DNA from: an uncultured Selenomonas sp.
Lineage (GTDB): Bacteria; Bacillota; Negativicutes; Selenomonadales; Selenomonadaceae
DNA length: 5,362 nt
Direction: 5' to 3'
NCBI GenBank assembly: GCA_947097535.1
Contig: CAMURM010000144.1
Span: 1-5,362 of the forward strand
Every line of letters starts with the position of its first letter. Position 1 is the stretch's first letter. Made by a program: the position numbers and the translations under genes. The notes under the pieces were generated by a model. The model saw nothing but the letters and a program-made list of their open reading frames with translations. It made no database searches and was not told where the DNA came from. Of the stretch, positions 1 through 5,343 are shown piece after piece.

Positions 1-170
1 AGTTCCAGCGCCGTATACGCCGTATGAACGGCGTGGCGCTGATCCACGACGTCCATCGCGTAGAAAAGCGCCCTCTCCTCCTCACTGAGGAAGCGGCGGA
101 CAAAGGCATGGTCGCGCTCGCGCAGATGCGCCGTAAGCCCATAAAAAAATTGCAGGATCCTCTGTTTCAT
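1..170 (-). CDS. HD-domain (phosphohydrolase-like) protein, N-terminal fragment
   Basis: Partial gene: only the first 56 codons lie in the window and the rest is beyond the left edge. It starts at ATG 170, and the hisZ stop TGA (167-169) lies inside the ATGA overlap, so translation is probably coupled to hisZ. There is no strong Shine-Dalgarno of its own. The visible protein begins MKQRILQFFYGL and contains an acidic stretch (LSEEERALFYAMDVVDQ) followed by RHAVHTAYTALE. This D-Q-x-H-x3-x-A pattern resembles the start of HD-superfamily proteins found in Firmicutes, where the first His is a metal ligand. The HD doublet itself would lie outside the window. The family call rests on this short N-terminus, and the substrate cannot be named. 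Its place behind yerC-like and hisZ says it is co-expressed with them, not that it acts on histidine. Confidence 0.6.
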   Translation of the reverse strand, partial: MKQRILQFFYGLTAHLRERDHAFVRRFLSEEERALFYAMDVVDQRHAVHTAYTALE

Positions 171-1351
171 GAAATATAGATCAGCTCTTCATAGCCTTTG
201 GAAAGCCTGTACGCATCAGCTTTCTGCTTCGGCTGCGCCTGAAACGCCGTCTCGCATACCTTCCCTTCTGCCCGCAGCTTCTTCGCTGCCTGCAGGGCTT
301 CGGCCAGCTTGCCGTGCGCGTAGGCGATGTAGCAGTCCTTCTGCAGCGCGCGCTGCTGCTCGCTCTGGCGCTCCTTGGCGAGAAGCAGGCGCTCAATGCC
401 GAGGGCAAAGCCCGTGGCGGGGCAGGCATTGCCGAAACCCGCGAGCAGCTCGTCGTAGCGGCCGCCGCCGCAGATCGGATAGCCCATGCCCGGCGCGTAC
501 GCCTCGAAGACCATGCCCGTGTAGTAGTTCAAATTGCGAATCACGCCGAGATCGAAGTACACATCTTCGGCAACGCCGTATTCCTGCAGGAGACGGTAGA
601 TTTCCGACAGATTGTCGAGCGCCCGCCTGCCCTGCTCATTCAGGGCGAGGCTGTAGGCTTCCTGCAGAGCCTCCTCCTTGCCGTGCAGCGTCGGCACCTT
701 CTTCATGCTCTCCTTCGCCGCGCGCGGAAGCTCCGTCTCGTCCGCGATCGCGGCGAGCGCTACGAGATCGTGGCGCTCCAGGGCTTGCGTGACGCGCTCC
801 TGCTGCACCTCCGTGAGATGGAGCTGGCGCATCATGCCGCTGATGAAATCGACCTGCCCGAGGCAGACCTGAAAATCCTGCAGTCCCGCCGCCTTCATGC
901 CCTCGATCGCCAGGGCGATGACCTCGGCGTCGGCTGCGACGTCATTCGTGCCGATGAGCTCGACGCCGGCCTGGTTGAACTCGCACTGGCGCCCCGCCTG
1001 CGCCTGCTCCCAACGAAAGACATTGCTGATGTAGGCGAGCTTCAGCGGCAGCGGCTCCTCCGTCATGCGGCTCGTCACGAGGCGCGCGATGGGCGTCGCC
1101 ATCTCGTGGCGCAACGCCAGCGTCCGATTGTCCTTGTCGAAGAGTTTGAACATGTGCGGCTCCAGGCGGCGCCCGTTGCCGATCGTCAAGGTATCGAGGT
1201 ACTCGATCGCCGGCGTCACGATCTCATCGTAGCCCCAGCGGCAGAAGAGTTCGCTGAGCGCCGCCTCGACGCGGCGTTTTTCCTGCGCTTCCCGCGGCAG
1301 GAGATCCCGCGTGCCGTAGGGAATCTCAAAAACAAATTCATTCTCGTGCAT
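167..1351 (-). CDS. hisZ: ATP phosphoribosyltransferase regulatory subunit HisZ
   Basis: This 394-residue protein is a paralogue of class II histidyl-tRNA synthetase. In organisms with a short HisG, HisZ forms a complex with it that carries out the first step of histidine synthesis (ATP + PRPP) and gives feedback control by histidine; it acts in the cytoplasm. Visible signatures are YGTRDLLP (12-19), motif-2-like ALRHEMATPIARL (79-91) and VFRWEQAQAGRQCEFNQ (111-127), YYTGMVFEAY (276-285), GGGRYDELL (295-303) and motif-3-like ATGFALGIERLL (312-323). LRHEMATPIARL fits HisZ better than the LRPEGT-type motif of true HisRS. A short C-terminal remnant (about 338-394) replaces the full anticodon-binding domain. 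The ATG at 1351 has AGGAG seven bases upstream, inside the end of the preceding gene; the gap to that gene is 1 base. A true HisRS is unlikely given the length and motifs. The hisG partner is not in the window. Confidence 0.93.
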   Translation of the reverse strand: MHENEFVFEIPYGTRDLLPREAQEKRRVEAALSELFCRWGYDEIVTPAIEYLDTLTIGNGRRLEPHMFKLFDKDNRTLALRHEMATPIARLVTSRMTEEPLPLKLAYISNVFRWEQAQAGRQCEFNQAGVELIGTNDVAADAEVIALAIEGMKAAGLQDFQVCLGQVDFISGMMRQLHLTEVQQERVTQALERHDLVALAAIADETELPRAAKESMKKVPTLHGKEEALQEAYSLALNEQGRRALDNLSEIYRLLQEYGVAEDVYFDLGVIRNLNYYTGMVFEAYAPGMGYPICGGGRYDELLAGFGNACPATGFALGIERLLLAKERQSEQQRALQKDCYIAYAHGKLAEALQAAKKLRAEGKVCETAFQAQPKQKADAYRLSKGYEELIYIS

Positions 1352-1352
1352 C

Positions 1353-1682
1353 TTACTTCTCCTCTTGCCTGTCTTCGCCGCCCTCTGCCTGCCGCATTCT
1401 TTCCAGGACGAGCTCGTAGCCGTCAGCGCCGTAGTTCAGACAGCGCTTCACGCGGCTGATCGTCGCCGTGCTGGCTCCCGTGCGCTCCACGATGGCATCG
1501 TATGTATACCCCTGACGCAGCATGGACGCTACCTCAAGGCGCTGCGCCATCGCCTTGAGCTCGGCGACCGTACATATATCCTCGAAAAAAGCATAGCTTT
1601 CCTCCGCATTGCACAAATGCAAAACTGCCGCCATAAGCTGATCCGTCAGCTCATTGCGCAGCTTTTCGTTGATCATGGTCAT
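1353..1682 (-). CDS. YerC/YecD-family TrpR-like transcriptional regulator
   Basis: This is a 109-residue DNA-binding protein of the TrpR-like YerC/YecD family. The helix-turn-helix is easy to see: YTYDAIVERTGASTATISRVKR (59-80, with GASTATISRVKR the recognition part), followed by CLNYGADGYE. The upstream helical region has the family block FFEDICTVAELKAMAQRLEVA (about 32-52). The C-terminus is charged. Two in-frame ATGs exist: 1682 (Shine-Dalgarno AAGGA only 4 bases away) and 1676 (10 bases away). The second would start MINEKLRNEL, closer to the usual YerC start; both share the same Shine-Dalgarno. It is the first gene of the operon with hisZ 1 base downstream. From memory, some family members have been proposed as histidine-responsive repressors (HisR); that role here is inferred from the neighbour. 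Autoregulation is plausible given the palindrome at the promoter. Confidence 0.9.
   Translation of the reverse strand: MTMINEKLRNELTDQLMAAVLHLCNAEESYAFFEDICTVAELKAMAQRLEVASMLRQGYTYDAIVERTGASTATISRVKRCLNYGADGYELVLERMRQAEGGEDRQEEK
1359..1363 (-). promoter_or_regulatory. Shine-Dalgarno of hisZ inside the upstream gene
   Basis: Read on the minus strand this is AGGAG, 7 bases before the hisZ ATG at 1351. It lies within the last codons of the YerC-like gene, whose TAA (1353-1355) ends one base before the hisZ start. The arrangement supports the 1351 start and coupled translation. Confidence 0.75.
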
Positions 1683-1736
1683 CCCATCCTTCTTCTTTCC
1701 GGCAGCGGGTTCTTTAGTGCTTTACTCTATGAAAAT

Positions 1737-1746
1737 ATGAATTCAT
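1737..1746. promoter_or_regulatory. Perfect palindrome at the operon start site, candidate operator
   Basis: ATGAATTCAT is a perfect 10-base inverted repeat. It overlaps the last two bases of the -10 box (1745-1750, minus strand) and covers the expected transcription start of the yerC-like/hisZ operon. This is a classic repressor position. The likely ligand protein would be the YerC-like regulator, but no binding motif known to me is matched, so this is inference. Confidence 0.4.
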
Positions 1747-1773
1747 TATACCATCTGTTGTCAAAAGCTGCAA
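1745..1773 (-). promoter_or_regulatory. Extended -10 promoter for yerC-like/hisZ/HD operon
   Basis: On the minus strand there is TGGTATAAT (1753 down to 1745), a perfect -10 with the extended TGn element. The 17-base spacer leads to a weak -35, TTGCAG (1773-1768, three of six matches). The extended -10 would compensate for this. The start would fall near 1738, giving a leader of about 55 bases before the regulator gene. Confidence 0.65.
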
Positions 1774-1775
1774 GT

Positions 1776-1790
1776 CCAATCGAAAATTGG
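1776..1790. repeat. Small inverted repeat upstream of the operon promoter
   Basis: CCAAT and ATTGG are separated by CGAAA, just upstream of the -35 of the hisZ operon promoter. The arms are only 5 bases. It could be a second regulator site but may be chance. The rest of the gene-free stretch 1791-1867 shows nothing I can assign. Confidence 0.25.
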
Positions 1791-1867
1791 CTGCTTCCCC
1801 GTCTCCGATCCAGTAATGGCGCGGTTCTGGAGATTTTACTTCCCGCACCTCAGTCATGAACAAGAAT

Positions 1868-1890
1868 TTTGCTTTACATCGTAAACCAAA
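1868..1890. promoter_or_regulatory. Imperfect palindrome over the -35, candidate antitoxin operator
   Basis: Arms TTTGCTTTAC (1868-1877) and GTAAACCAAA (1881-1890) are separated by ATC. Nine of ten positions are complementary; the only mismatch is the C at 1872 against the C at 1886. The repeat covers the -35 of the toxin-antitoxin promoter. DinJ/RelB antitoxins use a ribbon-helix-helix domain to bind palindromes in their own promoter, so this is the best operator candidate. Binding is inferred. Confidence 0.6.
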
Positions 1891-1901
1891 CAAGATATAC
1901 T
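1873..1901 (+). promoter_or_regulatory. Sigma-70 type promoter of the toxin-antitoxin cassette
   Basis: -35 TTTACA (1873-1878, five of six) and -10 TATACT (1896-1901, five of six) are separated by exactly 17 bases. The start is expected near 1908. The antitoxin Shine-Dalgarno GGAAGGAG (1912-1919) and ATG at 1930 follow directly, giving a short leader. Confidence 0.75.
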
Positions 1902-1929
1902 ATTTCTAAAAGGAAGGAGTGTAGTCATC

Positions 1930-2202
1930 ATGTCAACTGTTCCTACTCAAATAAGAATTGACCGGGATATAAAAGAACGAGCCGGGATTTTGTTTTCCGG
2001 GCTGGGCTTGGATATGTCCGGTGCCGTTAATATGTTTCTGCATCAGTGCGTTCTTCGTGGAGGCATCCCTTTTTCTATCGAAATGCCCCGTTATAAGCAA
2101 AGCACTTTGACCGCTATGGAAGAAGCAAGAAGAATCTCCCGCGATCCGAATGTTCCCAGCTACGACAATATGGACGAACTGAAGAGGGCGTTAGAAGAAT
2201 GA
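1930..2202 (+). CDS. DinJ/RelB-family type II antitoxin
   Basis: This 90-residue protein is a type II antitoxin that should neutralise the adjoining YafQ-like RNase and repress its own promoter. The N-terminal half is a ribbon-helix-helix DNA-binding domain: strand TQIRIDRDIKERA (6-18), then LFSGLGLDMSGAVNMFLHQCVLRGGIPF (21-48), the typical DinJ pattern with the conserved G-L-D-M-S and G-G-I-P-F. The C-terminal half (about 50-90, acidic, ending DELKRALEE) would wrap the toxin. The start ATG 1930 has GGAG 10 bases upstream. The stop TGA (2200-2202) overlaps the toxin ATG (2199) as ATGA, the usual coupled order. By hand count about 125 of 270 bases are G or C (46 percent) against roughly 60 percent in flanking genes, which suggests acquisition. 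If the toxin is dead, this gene may survive as a stand-alone repressor or anti-addiction factor. Confidence 0.92.
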   Translation: MSTVPTQIRIDRDIKERAGILFSGLGLDMSGAVNMFLHQCVLRGGIPFSIEMPRYKQSTLTAMEEARRISRDPNVPSYDNMDELKRALEE

Positions 2203-2479
2203 CCTATCACATCAAATTCACCAGCGCCTATAAGAAAAGTTACAAGCGCGCCAAAAACGCGGCTTGAACCTCAAACTATTGGATGATGTTGTCGAGGAAT
2301 TGAGACAGATGCACAAGCTAGATGCCAAATACCGTGACCACGAACTCCATGGGAATTGGGCGGGATTTCGCGAGTGCCATATTCAACCGGATTGGTTGTT
2401 GGTGTATCTCGTTGAAAATGACATCCTCACCTTGACCCTTGTCGAAACCGGAACTCATGCAGATATATTCGATGAATAA
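2199..2479 (+). pseudogene. YafQ-family mRNA interferase toxin, interrupted by a -1 frameshift
   Basis: YafQ toxins are ribosome-associated RNases of the RelE superfamily. Frame 1 runs from ATG 2199 and gives MTYHIKFTSAYKKSYKRAKNAA, stopping at TGA 2265-2267 (22 residues). The rest of the toxin continues in the -1 frame to TAA 2477-2479. The break maps to the A5 run at 2253-2257. One extra A would restore AKKRGLNLKLL and a 93-residue protein, close to the 92 of E. coli YafQ. In the restored numbering the expected active-site residues are all present: H48 (RDHEL), H61, D65 and W66 (CHIQPDW), H87 and F91 (ETGTHADIF). The catalytic part is therefore intact and the lesion looks young. It could be a pseudogene, a sequencing error in a homopolymer, or less likely recoding. 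A downstream fragment from TTG 2264 (71 residues) would lack the first strand and most of helix 1 and has no Shine-Dalgarno. Confidence 0.88.
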
Positions 2480-2509
2480 GCTGTTCATTGAGGATGGCTT
2501 TTTTCTTTT
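2478..2509 (+). terminator. Intrinsic terminator directly after the toxin
   Basis: AAGCTGTTC (2478-2486) pairs with GGATGGCTT (2492-2500) around the loop ATTGA. This gives a 9-pair RNA stem with three G-U pairs. It is followed by a U-rich run, TTTT C TTTT (2501-2509). The hairpin begins within the toxin stop codon. The wobble pairs make the stem weaker than usual. Confidence 0.6.
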
Positions 2510-2562
2510 GTGGGAGTGTATAGTCTGTGTAAAGCGAAATCGTCGATGTTGCGCAAAATGCG

Positions 2563-2600
2563 AAAAGCCGAGAGGCAATAAAACTCGCCTCTCGACTTTT
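2563..2600. terminator. Bidirectional terminator between convergent genes
   Basis: CGAGAGGC (2569-2576) and GCCTCTCG (2587-2594) form a perfect 8-base stem around AATAAAACTC. The stem is extended by AAAAG/CTTTT (2563-2567 and 2596-2600) across one C-A mismatch. T runs follow on both strands, so it can stop the minus-strand porin transcript, whose stop codon ends at 2621, and any plus-strand read-through from the toxin cassette. The T tracts are short. Positions 2510-2562 show no other assignable feature. Confidence 0.8.
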
Positions 2601-2620
2601 GTAGTGCATTATGGAAACTC

Positions 2621-3904
2621 TTAGAAGAAATACTTGATACGTGACCAGATCTTCTTCACGTCCGTGCCCCTGTCGGCGATGTTCTCGCCATCAACGTAGG
2701 CAACGTAGCCGACGATGTTCTTCGCGAACGTATACTCGCCGCCGACCTCCCAGCCCTTCCAGCTGGATTCGAACGCACCGAACGTCGGCGCGACGATGCT
2801 CGTGTTGCCGAGATGACGGTAGGCGGCGTAGAGACCGAAGCTGCCGTGGTCGGCTTTCGAAGCTCCCTTGTACCTGAGTTCGGCGTTGAAGTTGCGGTTG
2901 AACTTCTTTTCGAGGTCGCCTTTCGTATTTTCGCCATAGTAGCCGCTGAGCTTGACGTTCTTGTCGAACTTGTAGTTGGCGCCGATGCCCCAGATGCCAA
3001 CCGTATCGCTGCCATATGCCTTCGTTTCCGGCGTATAGCCTTTTGACTCAAGACCCGAAATATGGATGTACTCGCCCGTGATATCGAATTTGCTATTTGG
3101 ACGGAACGTCAATGCCGCCTTGCCAAAGTCACCGGTATCCATAGCAAAATTTTGCGTTGTATCGCCGTTTTTGTAACGAGGGGCAAATCTGCCTGCGCTG
3201 ATGCGTCCACCCGTCAGAACAGCCGTGACCTTGTCCGTCGCATAAGTGACCTGTCCGCCGGAGAGGTTATCATCATAGACGATGCCCTGCTCCGTCGTCA
3301 CGGGAAGGAGACCAGCCTCAATCGTCCAGTTGCCGTAGTGCCCCTCGGCATTTGCCTGCTTGAGCTTCAATGCGCCCGAGGTATCCTTTGCCATATCGGC
3401 AGTGCCGTCGATGCGCGCACGTACGAGCCAGTGGTCGTTGATCGTAGCGACGGGCTTCAAGCGAAGCTGCAAGGTATTCGCCGAATAGTCTCTTCCCTCG
3501 TGGAAACTCGTCTTGCTGGCAGTGTAGCGCATTTCGCCGCCCCACTTCACATTGTCGATGCGGTCTTCGAGGTTCGAGACGCGCACGCCGAGGTTGTTGA
3601 GCTCAGCGCTGAACTCAGCCGCGAGGCGGTCGATCATCGCCTTCTGCTGGGCGTTCGCCTGATCTTCCTTCGCCATCGCCTTGGCGACCATCTGCGCCAT
3701 CTCGTAGCGCGTGATCTCGTTCTGGCCGCGGTAGGTGCCGTCGCCATAGCCTTCGATGATGCCTTCGTCAGCAAGCTCGGCTACGGCATCGTATGCCCAA
3801 TGATCCATCGGCACGTCGGCGAAGGGATTTGCCGCTGCGAAAGCCGATACCGTCGTACACGAAAGTGCTGCAGCGAGTGTTGCTGTCAAAAGTTTCTTGT
3901 TCAT
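2621..3904 (-). CDS. OmpM-like SLH-domain outer-membrane porin
   Basis: This 427-residue outer-membrane protein is of the type that tethers the outer membrane to peptidoglycan in Negativicutes and also forms a diffusion pore. A signal peptide covers about residues 1-23 (MNKKLLTATLAAALSCTTVS then AFA, likely cut near AFA/AANPF). One SLH domain follows (about 26-78: NPFADVPMDHWAYDAVAEL, GIIEGYGDGTYRG, ITRYEMAQMVAKAMA). In Selenomonas this domain binds polyamine-modified peptidoglycan. Residues about 80-118 form a coiled coil (AMIDRLAAEFSAELNNLGVRVSNLEDRI, in heptads). From about 120 to the end are alternating beta strands of a barrel that closes with the aromatic C-terminus IKYFF, a typical Bam signal. 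The ATG at 3904 was chosen over the in-frame ATG at 3931 because the signal peptide starts there and AGGAGG lies 10 bases upstream. The gene lies 49 bases after the MATE gene on the same strand. Confidence 0.92.
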   Translation of the reverse strand: MNKKLLTATLAAALSCTTVSAFAAANPFADVPMDHWAYDAVAELADEGIIEGYGDGTYRGQNEITRYEMAQMVAKAMAKEDQANAQQKAMIDRLAAEFSAELNNLGVRVSNLEDRIDNVKWGGEMRYTASKTSFHEGRDYSANTLQLRLKPVATINDHWLVRARIDGTADMAKDTSGALKLKQANAEGHYGNWTIEAGLLPVTTEQGIVYDDNLSGGQVTYATDKVTAVLTGGRISAGRFAPRYKNGDTTQNFAMDTGDFGKAALTFRPNSKFDITGEYIHISGLESKGYTPETKAYGSDTVGIWGIGANYKFDKNVKLSGYYGENTKGDLEKKFNRNFNAELRYKGASKADHGSFGLYAAYRHLGNTSIVAPTFGAFESSWKGWEVGGEYTFAKNIVGYVAYVDGENIADRGTDVKKIWSRIKYFF

Positions 3905-3908
3905 GTGT

Positions 3909-3927
3909 AAAATTCCTCCTGAATTTT
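3909..3927 (-). promoter_or_regulatory. Hairpin presenting the porin Shine-Dalgarno in its loop
   Basis: On the minus strand AAAATTC and GAATTTT are perfect 7-base arms separated by AGGAG. The Shine-Dalgarno AGGAGG (3920-3915) therefore fills the loop and its last G is in the stem. The stem is A/T-rich and only moderately stable. The perfect symmetry around the ribosome site suggests possible translational control, but an A/T-rich leader can produce this by chance. Confidence 0.45.
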
Positions 3928-3939
3928 TCATGATAGATG

Positions 3940-3967
3940 TTTATCGGACACTGCTACGCCTTGTCCA
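3940..3967 (-). promoter_or_regulatory. Possible weak promoter for the porin gene
   Basis: TGGACA (3967-3962, five of six to the -35 consensus, inside the last MATE codons) is followed after 16 bases by GATAAA (3945-3940, four of six). It is the best match I could find in the short gap. The alternative is co-transcription with the MATE gene; both may apply. Confidence 0.3.
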
Positions 3968-5285
3968 TAAGCTCCGCGACGCGCGTGCGCCGCACGAGGA
4001 AGCCGGAGGAAGCCGCGCGCAGGCATTGGTCAAAGAGAAGCGCGATCCAGGCGCCCAGAATGCCAAGCCCGAGTCCGTAGAGCAAAAATGCCGTGAAAAG
4101 CGGCCGCAGAAAGGTCACGCTGACGAAGTAGCACATCGCCACCTGTCCCGTCTTGCCGCTGCCGCGCAGGACACCGGCAAAGATCAGCGCCAGCGCCTCG
4201 GGGAAGCTCACGACAGCCACGAAGAGCATGATGGGCGTCCCCATGGCGATGACCGCCGGATCGCTGTCGTAGAAGCCGATGATGGAGCTCGAAAAAAGCG
4301 CAGTCAACAGAGCGGCGACCAGGGAAAATCCCAGTCCCCACCGAACGCCGACGTGCAGGTAAGCGCGCCAACCGTAGACGCGGCGTGCGCCGCAGGACTG
4401 ACCCGCGAGCACCATGCTCGCCTTGCCCATGCCCTGGGCAAAACCATAGTAAAGATCGCAGAAGTTCATACATATGCTGTGCACAGCAAAGGGAATCGTA
4501 CCGAGCTCAGCTGCCATGCGCGAATAAAGAACCATGCCGACGCGCTCGCAGCCCATTTCTCCGAAAATTCCCGCGAACAGTCTACCAAATTCTTTCAAAA
4601 AAGTCAAGCTCGGAAGAATACGCTCCATGCCGCGGAAAATGCCTAAGCGGAAAAGTGCAATGAGCGTCGAGGCGAATGCAAAGAACGAGCCCAGAAACGT
4701 GGCGATCGCCGCGCCCTCGACGCCAAGCGCCGGAAAAGGCCCGAGCCCGAAGATCAAAAACGCGTTGCCGATGACATTGATGACGTTGCTCCCCACATTG
4801 ATAGCAAGCACGAGTGCCGTGTTGCCGAAGCCGATGAGTACCGCCTGCAGCAGCGTCGCCAGAGACAGAAAGAAGACTGCCGCGACGGCGATCGTCGCAT
4901 AGGTAAGGGCGAGGGAAAGATACTCGTCCTTCGCCCCCATGAGAAACAGCACATCGTCCAAAAAGAAGAAGGCGATGAGGTGCATGGCGGCGAGGATCGG
5001 CACCGTGACGAATACGGAATGAAGAAGCGTCTCCCCCGCTTCCTGCTGCTTTCCCGCGCCCACGCGCCGCGCTACGAGGAGCACGAGCACGGAGGCGAAG
5101 GCACGCGCGACGGTCAAAAGCACCATGCGCGGCTGCTCGAAGATGCCGATCGCCGCGATGGAGAGCGTTCCCAAAGCACCGACCATGACGAGATCCGCCA
5201 TGCTCAAGAGATTCATGAATACGCCTTCCATGGCGGCAGGCATAGCAATCGCGAGGTACTTACGGTCGTGGGCAGTCAATGTCAT
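3954..5285 (-). CDS. MATE-family multidrug/metabolite efflux transporter
   Basis: This inner-membrane antiporter of the MATE (NorM/DinF-like) family is 443 residues from this start and has about 12 hydrophobic segments in two similar halves. The N-half begins LTAHDRKYLAIAMPAAMEGVFMNLLSMADLVMVGALG and includes the family pattern G(F)GNTALVLAINVGSNVINVIGN with GVEGAAIAT. The C-half has FCDLYYGFAQGMGKASMVLAGQ, GVLRGSGKTGQ and LGILGAWIALLFDQ. MATE proteins export cationic drugs or metabolites using H+ or Na+ gradients; the substrate here is not readable. The frame is also open to a GTG at 5321 (455 residues). I prefer ATG 5285 because the GTG has no Shine-Dalgarno and lies only about 10 bases from the expected transcript start, though the ATG's own site (GGAA about 8 bases, AGGGG 13 bases away) is weak too. 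The stop TAG is at 3954-3956. The ompM-like gene follows on the same strand. Confidence 0.9.
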   Translation of the reverse strand: MTLTAHDRKYLAIAMPAAMEGVFMNLLSMADLVMVGALGTLSIAAIGIFEQPRMVLLTVARAFASVLVLLVARRVGAGKQQEAGETLLHSVFVTVPILAAMHLIAFFFLDDVLFLMGAKDEYLSLALTYATIAVAAVFFLSLATLLQAVLIGFGNTALVLAINVGSNVINVIGNAFLIFGLGPFPALGVEGAAIATFLGSFFAFASTLIALFRLGIFRGMERILPSLTFLKEFGRLFAGIFGEMGCERVGMVLYSRMAAELGTIPFAVHSICMNFCDLYYGFAQGMGKASMVLAGQSCGARRVYGWRAYLHVGVRWGLGFSLVAALLTALFSSSIIGFYDSDPAVIAMGTPIMLFVAVVSFPEALALIFAGVLRGSGKTGQVAMCYFVSVTFLRPLFTAFLLYGLGLGILGAWIALLFDQCLRAASSGFLVRRTRVAELMDKA

Positions 5286-5337
5286 AAATCGTTCCAAGCC
5301 CCTTTGTTTCCAGCTCGTCACATAATTACCGTTGCTG

Positions 5338-5343
5338 ATTATA
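5338..5343 (-). promoter_or_regulatory. Probable -10 box of the MATE gene
   Basis: A perfect TATAAT on the minus strand lies 52 bases before ATG 5285. A -35 at the usual 17-base spacing would cross the right edge of the window (from 5361 on), so it cannot be checked. The remaining upstream sequence, 5344-5362, shows no gene. Confidence 0.5.

Noticed and set aside
314..1459. Long plus-strand open frame (381 codons) opposite hisZ
   Set aside because: It is antisense to a gene with clear family motifs; its translation is rich in Arg/Ala/Leu with no recognisable domain, as expected for the shadow of a GC-rich gene.
1759..1764. TTGACA on the minus strand as the -35 of the hisZ operon
   Set aside because: It is only 8 bases from TATAAT, far too close to act as a -35 for that -10 box.
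2551..2562. Small GCGCAAAATGCG hairpin upstream of the bidirectional terminator
   Set aside because: The stem is only about 4 bases and has no additional role that I can support.
2318..2578. Minus-strand open frame opposite the toxin
   Set aside because: It overlaps the toxin's conserved active-site codons and the terminator, and has no domain of its own.
3842..3904. Cys16 of the porin signal sequence as a lipoprotein cleavage site
   Set aside because: The residues before it (A-L-S) do not fit a lipobox, and a signal peptidase I site near AFA/AAN plus a C-terminal barrel fits better.
3062..3910. Plus-strand open frame (282 codons) opposite the porin gene
   Set aside because: It is a shadow of the ompM-like gene, which has a signal peptide, SLH domain and barrel on the minus strand; this frame shows no family signature.
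3905..3931. Longer porin start at ATG 3931
   Set aside because: It would put nine residues encoded by the Shine-Dalgarno region before a perfect signal peptide; the start at 3904 fits both the ribosome site and the signal sequence.
3897..4646. Plus-strand open frame (249 codons) opposite the MATE gene
   Set aside because: It is low-complexity and charged, lies antisense to a clear 12-helix transporter, and has no ribosome site or motif.
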